From assembly GCF_041435055.1 (NCBI RefSeq), contig NZ_CP108002.1, forward strand, positions 5,456,001 to 5,520,000: a stretch of 64,000 nucleotides of DNA, in the 5' to 3' direction. Position numbers and translations under genes: made by a program. Each line of letters opens with the position of its first letter. Within the stretch, counting starts at the first letter, position 1. Positions 52,631 to 61,476 of the stretch are shown here, one piece after another. This DNA is from Streptomyces sp. NBC_00341. GTDB lineage: Bacteria; Actinomycetota; Actinomycetes; Streptomycetales; Streptomycetaceae. A model generated the notes under the pieces. The model had not been told where the DNA came from. It worked only from the letters and a program-made list of their open reading frames with translations, and made no database searches.

Positions 52631-53044
52631 ATGGGTGTGACCGGTCCGATCCGAGTGGTGGTGGCCAAACCGGGCCTCGACGGCCATGACCGAGGGGCCA
52701 AGGTGATCGCGCGGGCACTGCGCGACGCCGGTATGGAGGTCATCTACACGGGGCTCCACCAGACTCCCGAGCAGATCGTGGACACCGCGATCCAGGAGGA
52801 CGCCGACGCGATCGGCCTCTCGATCCTCTCCGGTGCGCACAACACCCTCTTCGCGAAGGTGATCGCCCTGCTGAAGGAGCGCGAGGCCGAGGACATCAAG
52901 GTCTTCGGCGGCGGCATCATCCCGGAGGCGGACATCGCACCGCTGAAGGAGCAGGGGGTCGCGGAGATCTTCACCCCGGGTGCGACGACGGTCGAGATCG
53001 TCTCCTGGGTCAACGCGAACGTCCGTCAGGCTGCGGAGGCCTGA
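52631..53044 (+). CDS. icmB: isobutyryl-CoA mutase small (B12-binding) subunit
   Basis: 137 residues from ATG 52631, with GGAGG five bases upstream; a GTG at 52619 is less likely. The whole protein is one cobalamin-binding domain with the D-x-H-x-x-G motif in L-D-G-H-D-R-G that donates the cobalt-ligating His. It also has the [10 protein letters not shown] loop and F-G-G-G-I-I-P. It closely resembles what I remember of S. cinnamonensis IcmB, which joins the separately encoded IcmA to interconvert isobutyryl-CoA and n-butyryl-CoA, linking valine catabolism to polyketide precursors. The last 35 bp overlap the end of the convergent gene. Confidence 0.92.
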   Translation: MGVTGPIRVVVAKPGLDGHDRGAKVIARALRDAGMEVIYTGLHQTPEQIVDTAIQEDADAIGLSILSGAHNTLFAKVIALLKEREAEDIKVFGGGIIPEADIAPLKEQGVAEIFTPGATTVEIVSWVNANVRQAAEA

Positions 53045-54710
53045 TCCCGCCCGGTGCCAGCTCCGCGTCCATCGCCGCGCGGAGCCGCAGGGTGGAGACC
53101 AGCCGCTGGAACGCCTCCGACCAGTAGCCGTTCGCGCCGGGGGAGGCGTCCGCCGGTTCGTCGGGGGTCGTGGTGAGGACCTCCAGGCGGTCGGCCTCCG
53201 CCGGATTCAGGCAGCGCTCCGCGAGCCCCATCACTCCGCTGAAGCTCCACGGGTAGCTGCCGGCGTCCCGGGCGATGTCGAGGGCGTCGACGACGGAGCG
53301 GCCGAGCGGCTCCGCCCAGGGGGTCGGGCAGACCCCCAGCAGCTGGAACGCCTCCGAGAGTCCGTGCGCGGCGATGAACTCGGCTACCCAGGCGGCCCGT
53401 TCGGCGGCGGGCAGCACGATCAGGAGCTTCGACCGCTCGGCGAGCGAGGCCGTGCCCGGACCGTTCGACGGGGGTGTCGAGGGGGCGCCGAGCAGCGCCC
53501 GCGCCCACTCCGGGTCCCGCTGCCGGACGGCGGCCCGGCACCAGGCGGCGTGCAGCTCCTCGCTCCAGCCGTCGGCCACGGGGAGCGCGACGATCTCCCG
53601 CGCCTCGCGGCCACCGAACCGGGCCGGCCAGACCGAGAGTGGGGACGACTCCACCAACTGGCCCAGCCACCAGGACCGTTCGCCCCGCCCGGACGGCGGG
53701 AGCGCCACCACGCCGTCGCGCTGCATCGCCGCATCGCACTCGTGCGGGGCCTCCACGGCCACGGAAGGGCCGGTGCCGGTGAGGCCGGGACTCACGCAGG
53801 ACAGGGCGCGGTCCGCCATCCGGCGGGCGAGCGCGGAGCCGGGCAGTGCGGAGAGCAACTCGGCGGCCGTCGCCCGCACATTGCGGCTGCGGTCGGTCAG
53901 AGCCTGCTCAAGGAAGGGCTCGTCGGCGTCGGAGAGCCCGGTGCGCAGTGAGTCGACGAACATCAGCCGGTCCTCGGCCCGCTCGGTGGCCCACGTGGTG
54001 GCGAGCAGGGCGAGAGCGGCGTCGGACTCGTGCGCCCGCACTGCGGAGAGCAGCGCGACCCGTTCCGCGAACAGGCCCTCCTCCCAGAGCCGGTGGACCG
54101 CCTCCCGGTCGGTCACGTCCGGCAGCAGCGAGGTGCCGGACGCACCGCGCAGCGCGAACTTCCACTCGGGGTTCAGCCCGGCCAGCCAGAGCCCGCGCGG
54201 TCCGGCGAACGCCAGGGCCTGCGGCCGTAGATCGGTCCGCGCGCGGGCCGCGTCCAGCAGGGCGGGCAGCGTCGCGTCCGGTGCCCGGTAACCGTGCAGG
54301 TTGGCGGTGGCCAGCCACTGCGGGATCAGTTCGGTCAGATCGGGAGCGGTGCCGCGTCTGCCGGCCGAACCGCTCGGGGCCGCCCGGTCCGCGAGCAGCC
54401 GCTCCAGCCGGCCCCGGGCGGCGGCCGGAAGGGCCGGCCGGGGGTCGGCGGGAGCGCGATCGGGCCGGGGCGCGGCCGGGGCGGGCAGCAGGCCCGCCCG
54501 GCGCCGCACGGTGTGCAGGGCGGCCGCGTCCAGCAGCGCGGCCGCCGCGCCGTCCGGGCCGGCATCGCCCGGCACACCCGGTGGCCGGCGGCGGTCCGTG
54601 CCGAGCAGCGCCGAGGTGACCAGCTCCTCCCACGGAGCGGCGGCCGGCATGGCGGGTGCGGTGGGTGCGGTGGGTGTGGTTGGCGTGCTGGGTGGGCTGG
54701 TACGGGGCAT
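53010..54710 (-). CDS. DUF5691-like helical-repeat protein of the MoxR/VWA cluster
   Basis: 566 residues from ATG 54710, with GGAGG four bases ahead. The start ([18 protein letters not shown]) is what I remember as the opening of DUF5691 proteins. Much of the rest looks like an alpha-helical HEAT-like array ([20 protein letters not shown]). A conserved-looking end ([29 protein letters not shown]) follows. No catalytic motif is seen. It lies 54 bp downstream of the SWIM gene, so they form one operon, divergent from moxR-DUF5682-VWA. A scaffold or adaptor role is inferred. Confidence 0.8.
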   Translation of the reverse strand: MPRTSPPSTPTTPTAPTAPAMPAAAPWEELVTSALLGTDRRRPPGVPGDAGPDGAAAALLDAAALHTVRRRAGLLPAPAAPRPDRAPADPRPALPAAARGRLERLLADRAAPSGSAGRRGTAPDLTELIPQWLATANLHGYRAPDATLPALLDAARARTDLRPQALAFAGPRGLWLAGLNPEWKFALRGASGTSLLPDVTDREAVHRLWEEGLFAERVALLSAVRAHESDAALALLATTWATERAEDRLMFVDSLRTGLSDADEPFLEQALTDRSRNVRATAAELLSALPGSALARRMADRALSCVSPGLTGTGPSVAVEAPHECDAAMQRDGVVALPPSGRGERSWWLGQLVESSPLSVWPARFGGREAREIVALPVADGWSEELHAAWCRAAVRQRDPEWARALLGAPSTPPSNGPGTASLAERSKLLIVLPAAERAAWVAEFIAAHGLSEAFQLLGVCPTPWAEPLGRSVVDALDIARDAGSYPWSFSGVMGLAERCLNPAEADRLEVLTTTPDEPADASPGANGYWSEAFQRLVSTLRLRAAMDAELAPGGIRPPQPDGRSR

Positions 54711-54764
54711 CGTTCCTCCACCAGTAGTCGCGAGAATCAACGGAGTTCAGCGGGACCGCCGGAG

Positions 54765-56195
54765 TCAGATGAGCGGAACCGTCTCGGCGTCGGCCGGGCG
54801 CGCGTCCGTGGCCGGCTGCGTGTCCGCGTTCGTGGGCGCCCAGGCCGCGAGCGGGTCGAAGCCGCGGTGGCCGCACTCGCCGAAGACGGTGAGCGGACCG
54901 CCGCCGGAGAGCGCGACGAGCTTCCACAGCGCGGGCCGGGACAGCGCGGCCGGGGCGACCGGCAGGGCCGAATCCCCTTCCGCGTCCGCCAGTTGCCAGC
55001 CGTCCCGGGACGGCACGGGTATGACGTCGCGCAGGGGCACCGGCCAGGAGTCCAGCCAGGGGTCGTCGGCCAGGGCCCGCCCGTACGCGGCGATGGCCCC
55101 GGTGACCGTGACACCCGGCGGCGGGGCGCCGGTCGGCACCGGAGACCCGAACTGCGGTCCCAGTTCGGCCCGTAGCTGCCCCGCCCCCCGATGCGGCGTG
55201 AGCTCCGCGTCCAGCGTGACACCCACCGGCAGGGCCTGGCGGGGGGAGCGGCCGGGGGCCCCGAAGGACAGCAGCAGCGCGGTGCGGCCCGACTCCCGCC
55301 CGTACAGCCAGCTGCGGCGGGCGACGATCTTGCCCTCCGGGGTGTCGTACTGGGCGAGGACCAGCCAGTGATCACGGACCGGCGCGCCCCCGGCGGCGGC
55401 CGGCAGCCCGACCCGGGTGCGGACCGTGGCCGCCAGCGGCGGCGGCAGCCGGTCGATGCCCTGCCAGCCCGTGTCCAGCAGATGCAGCAGCGCGCACTCC
55501 TCCAGCAGCCGCACCGGCCAGCCCGGCCCGGACGCCGGAATCGCCCCCAGCTCCCGCACCCGGCCGGCGAGACCCGGAGCCTGGGCGTCGACCATGCGGG
55601 CCGCCGTCTCCTCCCACAGCTCGTAACCGGACTGCTCGGCTGCCGCAAGGCCGCCGCGCACCAGGTCGGTCAGCCGCCGTTCCAGCTCCTGGACGCCGCC
55701 GCCGATCCGCTCGGCCCTGCGCTCGGCCCGACGCCGGGCGGCGGCCGGATCGGCGGGCCCGGCCGCGGCGCCCGCACCGCCCACCGGCTCCTCCCGCACC
55801 GCAGAGGCCTCCGCGCGGCGGCGCCGGTCCGCCAGCCACTCACCGGCCCAGTCCGGCGGAACGGCCGAGGGCAGGGCCGCCTCGTCGGACGCCCGGAGCA
55901 GCAACAGGCCCAGCGCGTGCTTGCAGGGGAACTTCCGGCTGGGGCAACTGCACTTGTACGCGGGCCCTGTGGTGTCGACCACCGTCCGGTACGGCGTGCT
56001 CCCGCTTCCCCTGCACAGCCCCCACACCGCACCAGGCTCCTCCCGGCCGGTCTCCGACCACGGCCCGGCCGAACCGAGCTTGTTCCCCGCCTTGCGTGAA
56101 GCGTCGTCAGGAGCCAGGGCCAGGACCTGCTCCACCGTCCAGCGCACCGCCGGAGCAGCGGTGCCCAAGGGTTCTCCCCCGTCAGTCAGCAGCAT
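54765..56195 (-). CDS. SWIM zinc-finger protein of the MoxR/VWA cluster
   Basis: 476 residues from ATG 56195; the open frame continues upstream without homology. Residues ~85-100 form the SWIM zinc finger, C-S-C-P-S-R-K-F-P-C-K-H (CxCxnCxH), which in other proteins binds DNA or protein partners. An Arg/Glu-rich helical stretch (~130-190; A-R-R-R-A-E-R-R-A-E-R) follows, then a mixed C-terminal region with no recognised domain. First gene of the leftward operon; its start is 117 bp from the moxR start on the other strand. Confidence 0.9.
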   Translation of the reverse strand: MLLTDGGEPLGTAAPAVRWTVEQVLALAPDDASRKAGNKLGSAGPWSETGREEPGAVWGLCRGSGSTPYRTVVDTTGPAYKCSCPSRKFPCKHALGLLLLRASDEAALPSAVPPDWAGEWLADRRRRAEASAVREEPVGGAGAAAGPADPAAARRRAERRAERIGGGVQELERRLTDLVRGGLAAAEQSGYELWEETAARMVDAQAPGLAGRVRELGAIPASGPGWPVRLLEECALLHLLDTGWQGIDRLPPPLAATVRTRVGLPAAAGGAPVRDHWLVLAQYDTPEGKIVARRSWLYGRESGRTALLLSFGAPGRSPRQALPVGVTLDAELTPHRGAGQLRAELGPQFGSPVPTGAPPPGVTVTGAIAAYGRALADDPWLDSWPVPLRDVIPVPSRDGWQLADAEGDSALPVAPAALSRPALWKLVALSGGGPLTVFGECGHRGFDPLAAWAPTNADTQPATDARPADAETVPLI

Positions 56196-56216
56196 GGATA
56201 CGACGGTAGGCCGCAC

Positions 56217-56259
56217 CACTGACAACTGGCTTGACCTGCGGGAACGTTGATTGTCAGTG
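56217..56259. promoter_or_regulatory. inverted repeat in the divergent SWIM/moxR promoter region
   Basis: CACTGACAA (56217-56225) and TTGTCAGTG (56251-56259) are perfect inverted copies 25 bp apart. TTGACC (56231-56236) lies between them and could be a -35 for the moxR side. This is a candidate operator coordinating the whole five-gene cluster. Confidence 0.6.
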
Positions 56260-56311
56260 CCATGGTGCACGGTGGGAAGCACATCGGGACGACCGATCCG
56301 GAGGGGGATCC

Positions 56312-57424
56312 ATGACCGTGTCAGAAACCACCGCAGCCGTGGGCGCGGAGGCGCTGCGCCCACACGCGGAGGACGCCTTCGCCGACGAGTTGAAGGCGCT
56401 CGCCGCCGCCGACGACCGCCCGCGTCCCGCCCGTTGGAGGCTGTCGCCCTGGGCCGTCGCCACGTATCTGCTGGGCGGCGCGCTGCCCGACGGCACCGTG
56501 ATCTCACCCAAGTACGTGGGTCCGCGCCGTCTCGTGGAGGTCGCCGTCAGCACCCTCGCCACGGACCGGGCGCTGCTCCTGCTCGGGGTGCCCGGCACCG
56601 CCAAGACCTGGGTGTCCGAGCACCTCGCGGCGGCCGTCAGCGGCGACTCGACCCTCCTGGTCCAGGGCACGGCGGGCACCCCGGAGGAAGCCGTCCGCTA
56701 CGGGTGGAACTACGCGCAGCTCCTCGCGCACGGCCCCAGCCGCGACGCGCTGGTGCCGAGCCCGCTGATGCGCGCCATGTCCGAGGGCATGACCGCGCGG
56801 ATCGAGGAGCTCACCCGCATGCCCGCCGATGTGCAGGACTCGCTGATCACCATCCTGTCCGAGAAGACCCTGCCGCTGCCCGAGCTGGGCCAGGAGGTCC
56901 AGGCGGTCCGCGGGTTCAACGTCATCGCCACCGCCAACGACCGCGACCGGGGGGTCAACGAGCTGTCCAGCGCGCTGCGCCGCCGGTTCAACACCGTGGT
57001 CCTGCCGCTGCCGGCCACCCCGGAGGCGGAGGTCGAGATCGTCTCCCGGCGCGTCGAACAGGTCGGCCGCGCCCTCGACCTGCCTCCCGCCCCCGACGGC
57101 CTCGCCGAGATCCGCCGCGTGGTCACCGTCTTCCGCGAGCTGCGCGACGGGGTCACCACCGACGGCCGCACCAGGATCAAGTCACCCTCGGGGACGCTGT
57201 CCACGGCCGAGGCCATCTCCGTCGTCACCAACGGCCTCGCCCTCGCCGCCCACTTCGGTGACGGGGTGCTGCGCGCGGGGGACGTGGCGGCCGGCCTCCT
57301 CGGCGCGGTCGTCCGGGACCCGGCCGCCGACCGGGTGGTCTGGCAGGAGTACCTGGAGACGGTCGTGCGTGAGCGGGACGGCTGGAAGGACTTCTACCGC
57401 GCCTGCCGTGAGGCCTCCGCATGA
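56312..57424 (+). CDS. MoxR-type AAA+ ATPase of the MoxR/VWA cluster
   Basis: 370 residues from ATG 56312, with GAGGGGG in front. Walker A reads G-V-P-G-T-A-K-T, Walker B lies around R-I-E-E-L-T-R-M-P-A-D-V-Q-D-S-L, sensor 1 is V-I-A-T-A-N-D-R-D-R-G and the arginine finger region A-L-R-R-R-F-N-T. MoxR ATPases act as chaperones that insert metals or remodel partners, nearly always with a VWA protein, which is present two genes downstream. The stop overlaps the next ATG (ATGA), so translation of the three genes is coupled. Confidence 0.93.
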   Translation: MTVSETTAAVGAEALRPHAEDAFADELKALAAADDRPRPARWRLSPWAVATYLLGGALPDGTVISPKYVGPRRLVEVAVSTLATDRALLLLGVPGTAKTWVSEHLAAAVSGDSTLLVQGTAGTPEEAVRYGWNYAQLLAHGPSRDALVPSPLMRAMSEGMTARIEELTRMPADVQDSLITILSEKTLPLPELGQEVQAVRGFNVIATANDRDRGVNELSSALRRRFNTVVLPLPATPEAEVEIVSRRVEQVGRALDLPPAPDGLAEIRRVVTVFRELRDGVTTDGRTRIKSPSGTLSTAEAISVVTNGLALAAHFGDGVLRAGDVAAGLLGAVVRDPAADRVVWQEYLETVVRERDGWKDFYRACREASA

Positions 57425-59853
57425 CCGGCACCCCGCGCCCCGGCATCCCACGGCCCGGCTCCTCCCGCCCCGGCGGTCCGCTGCTGCTGGGGGTGCGGCA
57501 CCACGGTCCCGGCTCGGCCCGTGCGGTCGGCGCCGCGCTGGAGGCCGCCCGGCCCGGGGCGGTGCTCATCGAGGGCCCGCCCGAGGGCGACGCGCTGCTG
57601 CCGCTCGCCGCCGACGAGCAGATGCGGCCGCCCGTCGCACTGCTCGCCCACGCGGTGGACGATCCCGGCCGGGCGGCGTTCTGGCCACTCGCCGGGTTCT
57701 CGCCCGAATGGGTCGCGATCCGCTGGGCCCTCGCGCACGACGTCCCGGTCCGCTTCATCGACCTCCCGGCCGCCCACTCGCTGGCCATGGCGGAGAAGGA
57801 GGAGGAGCGGGAGCGGGAGCGGGAGAAGGAGAAGGAGCACCCGGGCTCGGCGGAGCGGGCCGGGGAAGCGGGCCCCGCGCCCGTCCCGGTCGACCCCATC
57901 GGGGTGCTGGCCGAGACCGCGGGCTACGACGACCCCGAGCGCTGGTGGGAGGACGTCGTCGAACACCGCGCCCACGACGGGGGCCCCGGCGACCCGTTGG
58001 CGGCCTTCGCCGCGCTCGGCGAGGCGATGACCGCCCTGCGCGAGGTGTACGGGGACGGCGGCCACCCCAGGGACGCGGTCCGCGAGGCGTACATGCGCAT
58101 CCAGCTGCGCACGGCCCGCAAGGAGTTCGACGACGACGTCGCCGTGGTCTGCGGTGCCTGGCACGTACCCGCGCTCGAAGCGAGGACGACCCTCGCGGCC
58201 GACCGGGCCCTCCTCAAGGGGCTGCCCAAGGTCAAGGCCGAGCTGACCTGGGTGCCCTGGACCCACCAGCGGCTCGCCCGGCACAGCGGATACGGGGCCG
58301 GGATCGACTCACCCGGCTGGTACGCCCACCTCTTCGCGTCCCCGGACCGCCCGATCGAACGGTGGATGACCAAGGTCGCCGGACTCCTGCGCGACGAGGA
58401 CCGGTTCGTGTCGTCCGCCCATGTCATCGAGGCCGTCAGGCTCGCCGGGACCCTCGCCGCCATGCGGGGCCGCCCGCTCGCCGGTCTGGGCGAGGCGACC
58501 GACGCCGTGCGGGCCGTGATGTGCGAGGGCTCCGACATGCCGCTCGCCCTCGTCCGGGACCGGCTGATCGTCGGCGGCGCCCTCGGCGAGGTACCGGACA
58601 CCGCCCCCGCCGTGCCGCTCCAGCGCGATCTCACCCGCCTGCAGCGCACCCTGCGGCTCAGACCGGAGGCGTCCGAACGGGACATCGAGCTCGACCTCCG
58701 CAAGGACACCGACGCGGCGCGCAGCCGGCTGCTGCACCGGCTGCGGATCCTCGGTGTCGGCTGGGGCGAGCCCACCGAGGGCCGGGGGAGCACCGGCACC
58801 TTCCGGGAGAGCTGGCGGCTGCGCTGGGAGCCGGAGCTGTACGTACGTGTCGCGGAGGCCGGCATCTGGGGCACCACCGTGCTCTCCGCCGCGACCGCCC
58901 GCGCCGAGTCGGACGCCCTGTCGGCCACCGCCCTGGCCGACGTCACCGCCCTCGCGGAACGGTGCCTGCTGGCCGGACTGCCCGACGCGCTGCCCGTCGT
59001 CATGCGGATGCTCGCGGACCGCGCCGCGCTCGACACGGACGTCGGCCACCTCGCGGACGCCCTGCCGTCCCTGGCCCGCGCGCTGCGCTACGGAGACGTC
59101 CGGTCCACGGACACCGCCGCGCTCGGGGAGGTCGCGGCGGGGCTCGCGGAGCGGATCTGCGTCGGGCTGCCCCCCGCCTGCACCGGACTCGACGACGAGG
59201 GGGCCGCCGCGCTGCGCCGCCAGGTGGACGGCGTCCACACGGCGATCGGCCTGCTCGCCGGCGCCGTACCGGCGAACGCGGACGGGCTGCGCGAGCGCTG
59301 GAGAGCGGTCCTGCACAAGCTCGCCGCCCGGGACACGGTCGCGGGAGTGATCAGGGGCCGGGCCGCCCGCCTGCTGCTCGACGAGGGGCACCTCGAACAG
59401 GACGACGCGGCCCGGCTGATGGGCCTGGCCCTCTCGCCCGGCACACCGCCCGCAGACGCCGCCGCGTGGATCGAGGGCTTCGTCGGCGGGGCGGCCGGCG
59501 GCGGCATGCTCCTGGTCCACGACGAGAGGCTGCTCGCCCTGGTCGACGCCTGGCTGTCCCAAGTCGCCCCCGACACCTTCACCGACGTACTGCCGCTGCT
59601 GCGCCGCACCTTCTCGGCGTACGAACCGGGCATCCGGCGCACGCTGGGCGAGCTCGTCCGGCGCGGCCCGGCCGCCGGGGGAGGGACCGGCGCGGGCGCG
59701 GTCCCCGGCGTGACGACGGCCCCCGGATTCGGCCCCGTCCTGGACGGTCCACGCGCGGACGCGGTGCTGCCGGTGCTCCGCCTCCTGCTGGGCCTGGACG
59801 GGGGAGCGACGGCGACCGAGAACGACGAACAAGCGCTGGGGGCGACGGGATGA
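57421..59853 (+). CDS. DUF5682-like protein of the MoxR/VWA cluster
   Basis: 810 residues. The start after a Pro/Arg-rich tail is L-L-L-G-V-R-H-H-G-P-G-S-A-R-A-V, the hallmark I associate with DUF5682. It then has V-L-I-E-G-P-P-E-G-D and, further on, R-F-I-D-L-P-A-A-H-S and V-V-C-G-A-W-H-V-P-A-L. The G-x-R-H-H-G, E-G-P and G-x-W-H pattern resembles TraB/ChaN-like folds and suggests a metal- or phosphate-binding active site. A charged stretch of E-R-E-R-E-R-E-K-E-K at ~125-145 looks like an insertion. The C-terminal half is helical without known motifs. It overlaps both neighbours by 4 bp. Enzymatic role unproven. Confidence 0.82.
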   Translation: MTGTPRPGIPRPGSSRPGGPLLLGVRHHGPGSARAVGAALEAARPGAVLIEGPPEGDALLPLAADEQMRPPVALLAHAVDDPGRAAFWPLAGFSPEWVAIRWALAHDVPVRFIDLPAAHSLAMAEKEEEREREREKEKEHPGSAERAGEAGPAPVPVDPIGVLAETAGYDDPERWWEDVVEHRAHDGGPGDPLAAFAALGEAMTALREVYGDGGHPRDAVREAYMRIQLRTARKEFDDDVAVVCGAWHVPALEARTTLAADRALLKGLPKVKAELTWVPWTHQRLARHSGYGAGIDSPGWYAHLFASPDRPIERWMTKVAGLLRDEDRFVSSAHVIEAVRLAGTLAAMRGRPLAGLGEATDAVRAVMCEGSDMPLALVRDRLIVGGALGEVPDTAPAVPLQRDLTRLQRTLRLRPEASERDIELDLRKDTDAARSRLLHRLRILGVGWGEPTEGRGSTGTFRESWRLRWEPELYVRVAEAGIWGTTVLSAATARAESDALSATALADVTALAERCLLAGLPDALPVVMRMLADRAALDTDVGHLADALPSLARALRYGDVRSTDTAALGEVAAGLAERICVGLPPACTGLDDEGAAALRRQVDGVHTAIGLLAGAVPANADGLRERWRAVLHKLAARDTVAGVIRGRAARLLLDEGHLEQDDAARLMGLALSPGTPPADAAAWIEGFVGGAAGGGMLLVHDERLLALVDAWLSQVAPDTFTDVLPLLRRTFSAYEPGIRRTLGELVRRGPAAGGGTGAGAVPGVTTAPGFGPVLDGPRADAVLPVLRLLLGLDGGATATENDEQALGATG

Positions 59854-61193
59854 CCAGGAACACGCACACGCAGGGCAACACGCACACAGACACGGGCGCG
59901 GACGCGCACACGCAGGGCAACACGGACACAGACACGGACGCGGACACGCAGGGCAACACGCACACAGACACGGGCGCGGACGCGCACACAGAAACGCACA
60001 CCAAGGGGCCGGACGCCGAACGGCTGCGGCGCTGGCGCATGGTGCTGGGCGCGGACAGCGCGGAGAGCACCGGCCACACCCTCACCGCACGCGACGCCGC
60101 GATGGACGGCGCGCTGACCGCGCTGTACGAGAGCGGCGGCAGACAGCCAGGCGGCCGGGGCGGCAGCGGCCGCTCGGCCGGGCTCGGCGCGTCCGCGCCC
60201 TCCGTGGCCCGCTGGCTCGGGGACATCCGTACGTACTTCCCCAGCTCCGTCGTCCAGGTCATGCAGCGCGACGCCATCGACCGGCTGGGCCTCTCCGCGC
60301 TCCTGCTCGAACCGGAGATGCTGGAGGCCGTCGAGGCGGACGTCCATCTCGTCGGCACCCTGCTCTCGCTCAACAAGGTCATGCCGGAGACGACGAAGGA
60401 GACCGCGCGAGCCGTCGTGCGCAAGGTCGTCGAGAAGCTGGAGAGCCGCCTCACCACCCGCACCAGGACCGCGCTCACGGGTGCGCTGGACCGCTCGGCG
60501 AAGGTCACCCGGCCGCGCCACCACGACATCGACTGGAACCGGACCATCCGGGCCAACCTCAAGAACTATCTGACCCTCCCCGGTGAGGACGGGGCGGCCG
60601 GGACGGGCACGGTCGTGCCCGAGCGGCTCATCGGCTACGGGCGCGCGGCGCGGTCCGTGCGCAAGGACGTCATCCTCTGCGTCGACCAGTCCGGTTCGAT
60701 GGCGGCCTCCGTCGTCTACGCCTCGGTCTTCGGCGCCGTGCTCGCCTCCATGCGCGCCCTGCGGACCAGACTCGTCGTCTTCGACACGGCCGTCGTCGAC
60801 CTCACCGACCAGCTCGACGATCCGGTGGACGTGCTCTTCGGCACCCAGCTCGGCGGCGGCACGGACATCAACCGGGCGCTCGCCTACTGTCAGTCCAGGA
60901 TCACCCGCCCGGCGGACACCGTCGTCGTGCTCATCAGCGATCTGTACGAGGGCGGCATTCGCGACGAGATGCTGAAGCGGGTCGCCGCGATGAAGGCGTC
61001 CGGGGTGCGGTTCGTGACCCTGCTTGCCCTCTCCGACGAGGGAGCGCCCGCCTACGACCGTGACCACGCGGCGGCGCTCGCCGCGCTGGGTGCTCCGGCC
61101 TTCGCCTGCACGCCGGACCTCTTCCCCGAGGTGATGGCGGCCGCGATCGAGAAGCGGCCGCTGCCCGTGCCGGACCGGGAGGCCCCCGCGTGA
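59850..61193 (+). CDS. VWA (CoxE-like) domain protein of the MoxR/VWA cluster
   Basis: 447 residues from the ATG overlapping the DUF5682 stop (ATGA). Residues 3-50 are Thr/Asp/His/Gly repeats encoded by a minisatellite. The globular part begins at R-L-R-R-W-R-M-V-L-G and has a helical middle (S-S-V-V-Q-V-M-Q-R-D-A-I-D-R-L). A VWA domain follows with a complete metal site: D-Q-S-G-S-M, T in G-G-G-T-D-I-N and D in L-I-S-D-L-Y-E-G. VWA proteins of this kind are the usual partners of MoxR ATPases and recruit their substrates. Last gene of the rightward operon. Confidence 0.92.
   Translation: MTRNTHTQGNTHTDTGADAHTQGNTDTDTDADTQGNTHTDTGADAHTETHTKGPDAERLRRWRMVLGADSAESTGHTLTARDAAMDGALTALYESGGRQPGGRGGSGRSAGLGASAPSVARWLGDIRTYFPSSVVQVMQRDAIDRLGLSALLLEPEMLEAVEADVHLVGTLLSLNKVMPETTKETARAVVRKVVEKLESRLTTRTRTALTGALDRSAKVTRPRHHDIDWNRTIRANLKNYLTLPGEDGAAGTGTVVPERLIGYGRAARSVRKDVILCVDQSGSMAASVVYASVFGAVLASMRALRTRLVVFDTAVVDLTDQLDDPVDVLFGTQLGGGTDINRALAYCQSRITRPADTVVVLISDLYEGGIRDEMLKRVAAMKASGVRFVTLLALSDEGAPAYDRDHAAALAALGAPAFACTPDLFPEVMAAAIEKRPLPVPDREAPA
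59858..60000 (+). repeat. in-frame minisatellite at the 5' end of the VWA gene
   Basis: Units of about 40 bp (ACGCAGGGCAACACGCACAC followed by AGACACGGGCGCGGACGC, with small changes) repeat about three times. They encode T-Q-G-N-T-H-T-D-T-G-A-D-A-H-type residues 3-50. The copy number is likely to vary between strains. Confidence 0.88.
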
Positions 61194-61476
61194 CGGTGGT
61201 GTCCCCCGGCCCGGACGGGACGTCCCCCGACCCTCGTACCGGTGTCGATTTGTCCACTGCGACCCGGCCACCAGGGCGGTCTGTGACCGTAATCACCGCC
61301 CAGGGAGGATCTGCGATTTAGGGTCCTGCGGGGCGCGGGGATAACCTGCGAGATGGACATGCCGCGTATTCGGTCACCGTGTGCGCCTTCCTAGTGACAG
61401 AGCAGTCACGTTGCCCCTCGCGGCACGCCCACGCAGAAAACCAACCGCGAGACCATTTGATAAGGGACGGACGCGC

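Noticed and set aside
57258..59849. Upstream in-frame extension of the VWA gene (open from 57258)
   Set aside because: It runs through DUF5682 in another frame; the ATGA junction at 59850 gives the natural start and the extension is Arg-rich noise.
61394..61409. GTGAC-N6-GTCAC before sucC as a Crp site
   Set aside because: The spacing is GTGA-N8-TCAC, two bases longer than the Crp core, so I mention it only in the sucC entry.
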